From: Candidatus Eiseniibacteriota bacterium
GTDB taxonomy: Bacteria > Orphanbacterota > Orphanbacteria > Orphanbacterales > Orphanbacteraceae
Assembly (NCBI GenBank): GCA_024276995.1
Contig: JAJRWB010000051.1
Location: forward strand, 1-23,528
Reading direction: 5' to 3'
Length of the DNA stretch: 23,528 bases
How positions within the stretch are numbered: position 1 is the first letter of the stretch; each line of letters starts with the position of its first letter. Shown piece after piece: positions 8,556-15,076 of the stretch. The translations under genes were made by a program, and so were the position numbers. Below the pieces are notes generated by a model. It worked only from the letters and a program-made list of their open reading frames with translations, was not told the DNA's origin and ran no database searches.

Positions 8556-9338
8556 TCACCGACCCCGCGTTTTCCTTTTCTTCCCTACCGATTTCGCTCG
8601 GGAAGCTCCGCCTCCCCGCGCGGCGGTCTTCTTCTTCCGTGTCGTCGTCTTGCCCCGCGCGGTGGTCTTCTTCTTCCGCGTCGTCGTCTTCTTGCCCCGC
8701 GCGGCGGTTTTCTTCTTCCGTGTCGTCGTCTTCTTGCCCCGCGCGGCGGTTTTCTTCTTCCGTGTCGTCGTCTTCTTGCCCCGCGCGGTGGTCTTCTTCT
8801 TCCGCGTCGTCGTCTTCTTGCCCCGCGCGGTGGTCTTCTTCTTCCGCGTCGTCGTCTTCTTGCCGCTCTTGCGGCGCGTCACGCTCTTACGGACAACTTT
8901 CTTCTTCCGCCGGGAGACCTTCTTCTTTCCTTTCCCCCCAACAGCTTTCTTCTTACCCGTGCCTTTCGAGCTCTTCTTCGTCTTTGCCTTCGCTTTCACC
9001 CGCGCCTTCGGACGAACCGCCTTCGCAGGAGAGACCTTCTTCCGCTTCGGGCCGGGATACACGATCCGGCCGCACATCTCGCAATACACCACCTCGCTTA
9101 CCATCTCGCGAATCACATAGTTCGTGTCGGGGTAGTGCATCCCGCACCCGAGGCAGACGCCCTCCTGGATCGGTGCCAGCGCCGTACCGCTCCGTTCTCT
9201 TCTCAGGTAGTAGTAGCGGAGAATCTGCGGTTCGACCTTCTTCTCGATCCTTCGGATCGCCGCTTCCTTCTCGCTTTTCGGAATGCGTTTTCTCGAGAGC
9301 TTGTCGAGCTCGATGAGATGTTCAACCTGTCGATTCAT
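8556..9338 (-). CDS. C4 zinc-ribbon (zf-RING_7/CT398-like) protein with lysine-rich repeat tail
   Basis: A 260-residue, extremely basic protein. Residues 1-55 are helical. Residues 56-96 form a C4 zinc ribbon, with C62xxC65 and C86xxC89 in a CLGCGMHYP ... VVYCEMCGRIVYP context. This matches the zf-RING_7 ribbon at the end of CT398-type proteins, although the long helical hairpin of that family is reduced to about 50 residues here. From residue 97 on the sequence is nearly all K, R, T, A, G and S, with six tandem copies of a 14-residue unit (GKKTTTRKKKTTAR) at 159-241. Such tails occur in bacterial histone H1-like proteins and AlgP and bind DNA or RNA non-specifically. Inference: a nucleic-acid-binding architectural or RNA-associated protein. 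It lies downstream of parAB beyond a terminator. The start has AAGGA upstream. Confidence 0.85.
   Translation of the reverse strand: MNRQVEHLIELDKLSRKRIPKSEKEAAIRRIEKKVEPQILRYYYLRRERSGTALAPIQEGVCLGCGMHYPDTNYVIREMVSEVVYCEMCGRIVYPGPKRKKVSPAKAVRPKARVKAKAKTKKSSKGTGKKKAVGGKGKKKVSRRKKKVVRKSVTRRKSGKKTTTRKKKTTARGKKTTTRKKKTTARGKKTTTRKKKTAARGKKTTTRKKKTAARGKKTTTRKKKTTARGKTTTRKKKTAARGGGASRAKSVGKKRKTRGR
8616..8864 (-). repeat. 42-bp coding tandem repeat (six copies)
   Basis: Six head-to-tail copies encode the 14-residue unit GKKTTTRKKKTTAR in the basic tail of the zinc-ribbon protein (residues 159-241). Five copies are 42 bp and the last is 39 bp, missing one lysine codon. They differ only at a few positions (TTAR versus TAAR), so they are nearly identical at DNA level and probably arose by recent slippage or unequal recombination. 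All copies stay in frame. Confidence 0.9.
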
Positions 9339-9461
9339 GACTCGCTTTCCTTGGCTTGGGTCGAGTCAGATTCGCCAGATGCAGAGGACCTGTGATGTCA
9401 GATCAACTCGCGAACCGGGCTTATCGGAAGACTTTAAGGGTTTCCGGCGGCAGATCAAAGG

Positions 9462-9485
9462 AAAAAAAACGCGGTCTATTCGCGT
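9462..9485 (-). terminator. Rho-independent terminator after parB
   Basis: On the minus strand, 46 bases after the parB stop, ACGCG pairs with CGCGT around a 7-base loop (bases 9469-9485; a flanking G-T can extend it) and is followed at once by eight T residues. The stem is short but the T tract is perfect and correctly placed. It separates parAB from the zinc-ribbon gene. Confidence 0.65.
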
Positions 9486-9530
9486 CGGGCCGAAGGGAGC
9501 GGGGTCGCGCTCGGACCGACGGGGAGATCA

Positions 9531-10466
9531 TCAGCGGAATGTGGAGCCGGGCGCCTTTCCCGGGAATCTTTCGGCCTCGGATTCGCTATCCTCTTGTCCA
9601 GCAATAAGTTCGGAGTAAATACGTTCGAATTCCTCCGTGCTGTAGTACTCGATTTCCACCACACCACCCTTTTTCCCGGGCTTGATCCGGACCCGCGTCC
9701 CGAAGCGGAGACGAAGCTGCTCTTCGAAATGGGCGATTTGCGGATCGGCCGATACCGCCGATGATGGTTTCCGGTCCTTCCCGGAAGCTTTGCGGTTCCC
9801 GATCCCGCCACGGGCAATCTGCTCGGTCTGGCGGACGGAAAGTCCCTGTCGGACGATTCTAAGGAAGAGCTTTTCCCGGACCGAACCTTCCGGCGTCTGC
9901 AGAAGAGCCCTTCCGTGGCCGGCCGAAATCGTTCCGTCCGCCAACGCTCTCCGTATCGAGGGAGAAAGGCGGAGAAGGCGGATGGCATTGCTGATGGATG
10001 ACCGGTCCCGGCCGACGAGCACGGAGAGCTGTTCGTGCGTAACCCCTTTATTGTCAATGAGTTCCCTGAATGCCTCGGCCTCTTCCACGGGGTCGAGGTC
10101 AGCGCGTTGGAGATTCTCGATCAGCGCCCATTCCAGCATTTCTTCATCGGGCACCTCACGAATCACCACGGGCACCTGCCGCAGGCCTGCCTGTTTGGCA
10201 GCAAGAAAACGGCGTTCGCCCGCGATGATCTGGAACCGATCCCCCCGCGTCCGGACCACGATCGGCTGAAGAATTCCCTTCGATTCGATCGAGCGCGCCA
10301 GCTCGGCGATCTTGTCGGGATCGAACCTGCGTCTCGGCTGCGCGTCGTTCGGGATGACGCGGTCCACGGGGATTTCGCTTACCGTCGTACTCGACTCGGA
10401 AGTCCCTTCCCCGTCATGGACCGACAGCAGCGCTTCCAGGCCTCTCCCCAACACTCGCTTCGTCAT
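9531..10466 (-). CDS. parB: Chromosome partitioning protein ParB (CTPase, parS-binding)
   Basis: A 311-residue protein with the ParB layout. It has the N-terminal LGRGLEALL motif (6-14) that contacts ParA, the CTP-binding core with [12 protein letters not shown] (83-94) and [14 protein letters not shown] (117-130), and a helix-turn-helix at about 143-165 ([19 protein letters not shown]). A C-terminal dimerisation region with [14 protein letters not shown] lies at about 240-288. It loads on parS, uses CTP to close as a sliding clamp and organises the origin region for segregation with ParA. Two parS sites lie about 0.8-0.9 kb away. The start at 10466 is preceded by AGAGGTGAT, and the gene overlaps the end of parA by 53 bases, so the two are translated as a unit. 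Confidence 0.95.
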   Translation of the reverse strand: MTKRVLGRGLEALLSVHDGEGTSESSTTVSEIPVDRVIPNDAQPRRRFDPDKIAELARSIESKGILQPIVVRTRGDRFQIIAGERRFLAAKQAGLRQVPVVIREVPDEEMLEWALIENLQRADLDPVEEAEAFRELIDNKGVTHEQLSVLVGRDRSSISNAIRLLRLSPSIRRALADGTISAGHGRALLQTPEGSVREKLFLRIVRQGLSVRQTEQIARGGIGNRKASGKDRKPSSAVSADPQIAHFEEQLRLRFGTRVRIKPGKKGGVVEIEYYSTEEFERIYSELIAGQEDSESEAERFPGKAPGSTFR

Positions 10467-11220
10467 TTTCGATCACCTCTCTCGCCAGCTTAAGATAACA
10501 TCTTGCGCCCAAACAAGTTACATCGTATAGCAGTATCGGCTTTCCGAAGCTCGGCGCCTCGCTGAGCCGCACATTCCGTGGTATAACACTCCGGTAAACC
10601 TTCTCGGGGAAGTGCGCCCTGGCTTCCTCGGCCACTTGGCGGCAGAGATTCAAACGCCGGTCGTACATGGTTAGGAGAACTCCCTCGAGGGTCAGATTCC
10701 GATTGAGATTCTTCTGGATCAGGCGAACCGTGTTCAGCAACTGGGTGAGCCCTTCGAGGGCGTAGTATTCGCACTGGATCGGGATCAAGACCGTATCGGC
10801 TGCAGCGAGAGCGTTTACGGTGAGCAAACCGAGAGATGGGGGACAGTCGATGAACACGTAATCGTACTCCGCCTTGAGCGATTCGAGTCCCTTGCTCAGG
10901 CGGTATTCTCTCGCCATCTCATTGACCAGCTCGATTTCGGCGCCTACAAGTCGCCGGCCGGAGGGAATCAGGTCGAGGAACTTGATTTCCGAGTTCCGCA
11001 CAACCTCCCGGGCGGTACACTGGCTGAGAAGAAGTTCGTAAACCGTCTTCTCTCCATCACCCGCCGTGATCCCCAAGCCACTCCCGGCGTTCGCCTGGGG
11101 ATCCATATCAATAAGAAGGACTCTCTTCTCGGCGACGGCGAGACTCGCCGACAGGTTGACCGCCGTGGTCGTTTTCCCCACACCACCCTTCTGATTCGCA
11201 ACGGTGATCACACGCCCCAT
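10414..11220 (-). CDS. parA: Chromosome partitioning ATPase ParA (Soj)
   Basis: A 268-residue Walker-type ATPase. It has the deviant Walker A KGGVGKTT (11-18), Walker A' DMDPQAN (38-44), Walker B-type FIDCPPSLG (123-131), and the ParA/Soj signature [18 protein letters not shown] (212-229). It binds DNA non-specifically when ATP-bound and is driven off by ParB, moving origins apart. I chose the ATG at 11220 because GGGGAGGAGAG precedes it. An in-frame ATG at 11253 would add [11 protein letters not shown], but that peptide is just the translation of a parS site and the following ribosome binding site. The gene overlaps parB by 53 bases. rsmG and mnmG, the usual upstream neighbours of chromosomal parAB, are absent. 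Confidence 0.95.
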   Translation of the reverse strand: MGRVITVANQKGGVGKTTTAVNLSASLAVAEKRVLLIDMDPQANAGSGLGITAGDGEKTVYELLLSQCTAREVVRNSEIKFLDLIPSGRRLVGAEIELVNEMAREYRLSKGLESLKAEYDYVFIDCPPSLGLLTVNALAAADTVLIPIQCEYYALEGLTQLLNTVRLIQKNLNRNLTLEGVLLTMYDRRLNLCRQVAEEARAHFPEKVYRSVIPRNVRLSEAPSFGKPILLYDVTCLGARCYLKLAREVIENDEASVGERPGSAAVGP

Positions 11221-11236
11221 TATCTCTCCTCCCCGA

Positions 11237-11252
11237 TGTTTCACGTGAAACA
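11237..11252. promoter_or_regulatory. parS: parS centromere site 1
   Basis: The 16-bp sequence TGTTTCACGTGAAACA is a perfect match to the conserved bacterial parS palindrome. Here the palindrome extends to 22 bp (11234-11255). It lies 16 bases upstream of the parA start codon, between the predicted parA promoter and its ribosome binding site. Confidence 0.95.
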
Positions 11253-11271
11253 TCGATATCCCAGCAGGCGG

Positions 11272-11300
11272 ATGTTACGGCACCAGCCCATGATTTGCAA
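11272..11300 (-). promoter_or_regulatory. Candidate sigma70-type promoter of parAB
   Basis: Reading the minus strand, TTGCAA (11295-11300) and TAACAT (11272-11277) are separated by 17 bases. Each matches the consensus at four of six positions. Transcription would start near 11265 and give a leader of about 45 bases that contains parS site 1. The boxes are imperfect and were found by eye. Confidence 0.4.
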
Positions 11301-11317
11301 GGGAATCCGTTTCAACC

Positions 11318-11359
11318 GGCGTATGCCCTCCATATCGGGATACATAATATGCATACGCC
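11318..11359. repeat. Inverted repeat between the parS sites (possible operator)
   Basis: GGCGTATGC (11318-11326) and GCATACGCC (11351-11359) are perfect 9-bp inverted arms separated by an AT-richer 24-base spacer. It lies in the divergent intergenic region between parA and the beta-CASP gene. It could bind a regulator or form a hairpin; no protein can be assigned. Confidence 0.45.
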
Positions 11360-11369
11360 CGGCGTTCGT

Positions 11370-11385
11370 TGTTTCACGTGAAACA
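11370..11385. promoter_or_regulatory. parS: parS centromere site 2
   Basis: A second perfect TGTTTCACGTGAAACA, 133 bp from site 1 and 34 bp before the -35 box of the beta-CASP gene. The flanks do not extend the palindrome. Two close sites beside parAB are typical of an origin-proximal centromere region. Confidence 0.95.
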
Positions 11386-11418
11386 TCATCCCCTCGCAGC
11401 CGTTCTCCCCTTCCTCCT

Positions 11419-11447
11419 TTGACTTCCCGCCATGGCGGCGATACGAT
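11419..11447 (+). promoter_or_regulatory. Sigma70-type promoter of the beta-CASP gene, with palindrome in the spacer
   Basis: TTGACT (11419-11424) and TACGAT (11442-11447) are separated by exactly 17 bases, giving five of six and four of six consensus matches. Transcription would begin near 11454, about 25 bases before the ATG at 11480. The spacer holds a perfect 12-bp palindrome, CCGCCATGGCGG (11427-11438), which could be an operator. Confidence 0.6.
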
Positions 11448-11479
11448 CGCCTCTCCATAAACCGAAGAAGGGATACCCG

Positions 11480-12895
11480 ATGGCTACTGAAATCTACTCA
11501 TGGGGTGGAGCGGAAGAGGTGACCGGCTCGAAGCATTTCGTTCATACGCCGCGTGCCCTTGTCCAGATTGATTGCGGGATGTTCCAGGGACGGCGCCAGG
11601 AGACTTACGAGAAAAACCTCTCCCTTCCCTACGATTGCGAAGAAGTCTCGGCGTGCGTCCTGACCCACGCGCATTTCGATCACAGTGGCAATCTTCCCTC
11701 TCTCGCCCGCGACGGCTTCAAGGGGAAGATTTACGCCACGCCGGCAACGATCGATATCGCCAGGCTGATCCTCCACGATTCCGCCCATATTCAGGCGAGC
11801 GATCACGCCTACGCCCTTCGAAGAAAGCGGAAAAACCCGAAAAGGAAAGGCTTCATCCCGGAGCCGCTCTATGATTTCGAGGACGTCGATCGTCTCATGG
11901 ACCGATTCGAACCTCTCCGCTACCGCGAAACGAAGGAGATCGCCCCGGGAATTCTGCTGACCTTCTACGATGCCGGACACATTCTTGGGTCGGCATCCGC
12001 CTATTTCGAGGTCGAAGAGGGGGGAATCACCCGGAAAATCGTCTTCAGCGGGGACCTGGGCAGGAAGAATCTCCCGATTCTTCGCGATCCACAGCATCCG
12101 CCGGTTCCCGACGCTTTCGTCTGTGAGAGCACCTACGGCAACAGGCTTCACGACGATATCCAGCAGGTCGACCGTGAGATGGGAGAAGTGATTTCGGAAA
12201 CGGCCGCCCGTGGCGGGAAAGTAATCATTCCGGCCTTCGCGGTGGGTCGGACGCAGGAGATCCTCTACTGCATCCACCTCCTCAGCGATCGCGGGAAAAT
12301 TCCTCCCGTTCCCGTGTTCGTCGATAGCCCCATGGCTTCCAAGGCGACGTCGATCTTCACACGGCATCCCGAATGCTATGATCAGGAAACCCGCGATGCG
12401 TTCGGCGCTCACGCGACGAACCCGTTCGGTTTCGAACAGCTCACCATTATTCGCACGGTGGAGGAATCGAAGAACCTGAACAACCTCGACGGTCCGGCTA
12501 TCATTATATCGGCGAGCGGAATGGCTGAATCGGGCAGGATCCTGCATCACCTGATGAACAACATCGAGGATCCGAGGAACACGATTCTCGTGGTGGGCTA
12601 CATGGCCCAGCACACCCTTGGGAGACGGATCGCCGATCGAAATGAGAAAGTCAAGATTTTCGGCGAGGAACACCGTCTCCGCGCCAGGGTGAAGATCTTG
12701 AACGCCTTCTCCGCCCATGCGGACTACAACGAGATCCGAGACTATATGAACCACTATTCCCGAAAAGAGTTGCGGGATATTTTCCTCGTTCACGGCGAAC
12801 TCGAGCCGAAGAAGCATCTTGCGGGGGTACTCGAGGATGCCGGATTCCGCAATGTGACTCCCGCCCGGCTCGGCGAGAGATACCGGATCGAATAG
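11480..12895 (+). CDS. Beta-CASP metallo-beta-lactamase-fold RNA nuclease (YSH1/CPSF73-like)
   Basis: A 471-residue protein. The metal-binding motif HAHFDH is at 63-68, H167 lies in DAGHILGSA and D192 in FSGDLG. The beta-CASP motifs follow: ESTYGNR (216-222), an ISASGMAESGR block (344-353) leading to a histidine pair at 356-357, and FSAHAD (410-415) with LVHGE (436-440). This is the full set for the bacterial/archaeal YSH1-like family, which act as RNA endonucleases or exonucleases. There is no N-terminal KH domain of the archaeal type. The ATG at 11480 has GAAGAAGGG upstream and starts the family's normal MATEIYSWGGAEEVTGS sequence; an open frame to 11432 covers the promoter. It diverges from parA across the parS region. 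Its natural RNA substrate cannot be read from sequence. Confidence 0.92.
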   Translation: MATEIYSWGGAEEVTGSKHFVHTPRALVQIDCGMFQGRRQETYEKNLSLPYDCEEVSACVLTHAHFDHSGNLPSLARDGFKGKIYATPATIDIARLILHDSAHIQASDHAYALRRKRKNPKRKGFIPEPLYDFEDVDRLMDRFEPLRYRETKEIAPGILLTFYDAGHILGSASAYFEVEEGGITRKIVFSGDLGRKNLPILRDPQHPPVPDAFVCESTYGNRLHDDIQQVDREMGEVISETAARGGKVIIPAFAVGRTQEILYCIHLLSDRGKIPPVPVFVDSPMASKATSIFTRHPECYDQETRDAFGAHATNPFGFEQLTIIRTVEESKNLNNLDGPAIIISASGMAESGRILHHLMNNIEDPRNTILVVGYMAQHTLGRRIADRNEKVKIFGEEHRLRARVKILNAFSAHADYNEIRDYMNHYSRKELRDIFLVHGELEPKKHLAGVLEDAGFRNVTPARLGERYRIE

Positions 12896-12937
12896 GGCGG
12901 TTCCAACCGCGGTGGAGTATAATCGTAGCGACCACGC

Positions 12938-12967
12938 CTTCCCGGAGGGAAGAAGCCTCCCGGGAAG
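12938..12967 (+). terminator. Stem-loop between the beta-CASP gene and the lipoprotein gene
   Basis: CTTCCCGGAGG (12938-12948) pairs with CCTCCCGGGAAG (12956-12967) around a 7-base loop with a one-base bulge. Only three T residues follow (after a CG), so termination would be weak. It could instead act in the 5' leader of the lipoprotein gene, which starts 11 bases later. Confidence 0.4.
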
Positions 12968-12978
12968 CGTTTCACCAT

Positions 12979-14649
12979 GTGGGGAGCGAATTGGGCTGCC
13001 GATTGAACCGAACGGCATCGCTGTCGATAATTGTCGCAGGCCTGGCATCGGCCCTTTTGGCTGGATGCGGCGATTTCGGCTCGCCACCTGTTGTCCAGGA
13101 GGCGCCACTCTGTCCGGATAACCCGATGGCCGACCTGAACGAGGCTGTCGGCGATCTGGGCAACATGCTCTACAAGGTCGACATCAACCAGATGCTCCTG
13201 ATCAAGGGGGGATCCGACCGTTTTCACTCGACCATCGAGGACCACGAGCCGCTATACGAAAAGGGTGAGGTGGCGGATATTACTCTCTCGATCACCCGCC
13301 AGTCATCGATCCGAGACTCCGTGGACGCCCTTTTCCGCCGCATTCTCGCTCTCGAAGAGACGACTCCCGCTTCGCAGGCCGACTGGATCGCACTGACCCG
13401 GCGGTGGCAACACTCCGTCGAAACGACCCTCGCCAACGGCGATACCCTTATGACCCTTGTCCGGACGAGGGCGGAGAAGCTCGCCGACAGCCTTGCTTCG
13501 CTCGAAACCTTTTCCCCGGAAAAGACGGCGCTTCACTGCGGCGTCGGCGTCATCGGCCCGGGGTATCCCGATATCGCGACATTCAAGCGAGAAGCCTCCG
13601 ATGCGGATTGGAGAGAATTCATCGCCCTCCTTGTCTCTTGCGCAAGAAAACCGTGGGTCGAAGGGTGGTACGGTTTCGTGCAGACGCTTTTCCGTCCGGG
13701 CGCCTCCATGACCGATCCCTTTCTCGGCCAGATCACGTTCTTCCGCCTGCCGGAAGTCGCATCCGCCGCGACGGGCTGGGAGGCGGTCGATCGCTGGGGA
13801 CGGGGCGAGGGGGTAATCGACCTACAGATCCTCCCCGCCGGCACCGACTCTCTCCTGCCGAGGGAGGAGGCGCTCGCCGTTCTCCTCCCGGAGAGCGGAC
13901 CGTCCGGCAGCCTGATACAGACTTTCTTCCTCGACGAACCGAAGCCGTTCGTCGCGGTGCCGTCCGGCACGTACCGGCTTCTCGTCTTCATGAGCGGAGC
14001 CTATCCCGAAGGGACGGCGCCGTTTGTCGTCGACGGAAGCGAGGACACACGTTTAACACTAAACTATTATCCGTTTAATCCTCAACCTTGTCGTCTCGGA
14101 GGCGGCCGGGTCGACACGTGGGTGCTCGACCCATCCGATGGAGCACATCTCAACATCCCGTGCAACTGTCCCTGCCCCACCGAGGTGTGGGAGGGGGAGA
14201 CCGTTTTTCAGTCCCCCTTTCGCATCGACAGCTCCTCGGTTGAGGCCGGTTCGCTCCTTCGCCGCAAGGGGACGTTTCACGCCGTGCTCAGCTGCACCGA
14301 CCGAACGTTCACCGGCGAGGGAACAGGCACGTTTTCGATCGTCGACTTCGGCGGAGATTGTTCGTATCGCATCGACGGTCCTGTCGACTATACATTCCAG
14401 GTTTCCGGTGAAAGACTCTCGACCACCGGGATGGAGATCGAGTTCATCTTCTCGGGCGACTCCCTTTTTGCCGCGCGAAGCTGTCCCGGAGAAGGCGAAG
14501 TACGGGTCGATCTGCGAGACGCGGCGAACCAGGGCTTCACATCGATACTGCAACCGGACACCTACGGGAGGGCGGAAGTGGTCTTCCCCGCCGGTAGCAC
14601 GGAAGAGAGCATTTTTCATATTCGAACGACACTGAAGCGTATATTCTAG
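12979..14649 (+). CDS. Lipoprotein of unknown function
   Basis: A 556-residue protein I do not recognise. The N-terminus is a lipoprotein signal peptide: basic residues, a hydrophobic core (SLSIIVAGLASALLAG) and a lipobox LLAGC, with the acylated cysteine at residue 30. The mature part begins with a helical region of about 150 residues, followed by beta-rich sequence. A cysteine-rich patch, PCNCPCP, lies near residue 395, and other cysteines are scattered in the C-terminal third, so disulphides are likely in the periplasm or outside. GTG at 12979 is the longest start; TTG at 12991 (GGGGAG four bases upstream) or 13003 would also keep the signal peptide. An out-of-frame ATG at 12975 stops after nine codons. 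It lies 34 bases before the YjbQ gene and is probably co-transcribed with it. Confidence 0.75.
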   Translation: MGSELGCRLNRTASLSIIVAGLASALLAGCGDFGSPPVVQEAPLCPDNPMADLNEAVGDLGNMLYKVDINQMLLIKGGSDRFHSTIEDHEPLYEKGEVADITLSITRQSSIRDSVDALFRRILALEETTPASQADWIALTRRWQHSVETTLANGDTLMTLVRTRAEKLADSLASLETFSPEKTALHCGVGVIGPGYPDIATFKREASDADWREFIALLVSCARKPWVEGWYGFVQTLFRPGASMTDPFLGQITFFRLPEVASAATGWEAVDRWGRGEGVIDLQILPAGTDSLLPREEALAVLLPESGPSGSLIQTFFLDEPKPFVAVPSGTYRLLVFMSGAYPEGTAPFVVDGSEDTRLTLNYYPFNPQPCRLGGGRVDTWVLDPSDGAHLNIPCNCPCPTEVWEGETVFQSPFRIDSSSVEAGSLLRRKGTFHAVLSCTDRTFTGEGTGTFSIVDFGGDCSYRIDGPVDYTFQVSGERLSTTGMEIEFIFSGDSLFAARSCPGEGEVRVDLRDAANQGFTSILQPDTYGRAEVVFPAGSTEESIFHIRTTLKRIF

Positions 14650-14650
14650 T

Positions 14651-14677
14651 GACACGCCCCGCCGGGGAGGAGGTGTC
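14651..14677 (+). promoter_or_regulatory. Hairpin enclosing the YjbQ ribosome binding site
   Basis: GACAC (14651-14655) pairs with GTGTC (14673-14677), and inside it CCCC (14657-14660) pairs with GGGG (14664-14667). The Shine-Dalgarno bases AGGAGG (14668-14673) fall mostly in the one-sided internal loop between the stems. The fold could modulate translation of the YjbQ gene starting at 14684. Confidence 0.35.
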
Positions 14678-14683
14678 CCGTTG

Positions 14684-15076
14684 ATGACCACCCTCGAAGT
14701 GAGGACAAGACAGCGCATCGAAACGATCGATATCACCGGGCTCGTGCAGGAGGCCGTCGAGCCCGACACGGACGGGATCTGCGTGGTCTACACGCCCCAC
14801 ACCACCACCGCGATCGCCATCAACGAAGGCGCCGATCCCGACGTGGCGCATGATATCGAAAGGAATCTCGCCGCGCTCTTTCCGAAGAAGGGCGATTACC
14901 GGCACGTGGAAGGCAATTCGGATGCCCATCTCAAGTCGATACTGATCGGCCCTTCCGAAACGATTCCGGTGGAAGGGGGGAAGCTTCTCCTCGGACAGTG
15001 GCAATCGATTTACTTCTGCGAGTTTGATGGCCCAAGAAGAAGAAGGGTGTTCGTTCGGACCCAGGCGGAGACGTAA
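14684..15076 (+). CDS. YjbQ-family (UPF0047) protein
   Basis: A 130-residue protein with the complete UPF0047/YjbQ signature. YTPHTTTAIAINEGADPDVAHD (36-57) and HVEGNSDAHLKSILIGPSE (74-92) supply the conserved His/Asp/Glu residues of the trimeric fold, and GGKLLLGQWQSIYFCEFDGP (98-117) closes it. E. coli YjbQ has weak thiamine phosphate synthase activity, but the physiological role of the family is unclear. The length is normal. The ATG at 14684 follows GGAGGAGGTG; a TTG directly before it (14681) is also possible. Its stop codon touches the TTG start of the FHA gene, so the two are coupled. Confidence 0.9.
   Translation: MTTLEVRTRQRIETIDITGLVQEAVEPDTDGICVVYTPHTTTAIAINEGADPDVAHDIERNLAALFPKKGDYRHVEGNSDAHLKSILIGPSETIPVEGGKLLLGQWQSIYFCEFDGPRRRRVFVRTQAET

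Noticed and set aside
8616-8864. 42-bp repeats as a CRISPR array
   Set aside because: There are no unique spacers; the units are contiguous, in frame and coding.
8544-9395. Plus-strand open frames with Leu/Arg or Ser/Phe/Val repeats
   Set aside because: They are reverse-complement readings of the Lys/Arg/Thr repeats. The minus-strand frame has a conserved zinc ribbon and a ribosome binding site.
11221-11253. ParA start at ATG 11253 (N-terminus [11 protein letters not shown])
   Set aside because: The extra codons are the parS palindrome and the Shine-Dalgarno read as protein. ATG 11220 has GGGGAGGAGAG at proper spacing and gives the standard ParA N-terminus.
12897-12910. GCGGT-TCCA-ACCGC hairpin directly after the beta-CASP stop
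   Set aside because: The stem is only five base pairs and is followed by GGTGG, with no T tract.
12918-12923. TATAAT as the -10 box of a lipoprotein promoter
   Set aside because: The hexamer is perfect but nothing resembling a -35 box lies 16-18 bases upstream. It is not strong enough to list as a promoter.
11498-13108. 536-codon open frame on the minus strand opposite the beta-CASP gene
   Set aside because: The plus strand carries all beta-CASP motifs with a promoter and ribosome binding site. The antisense frame runs past both ends and has no recognisable domain.
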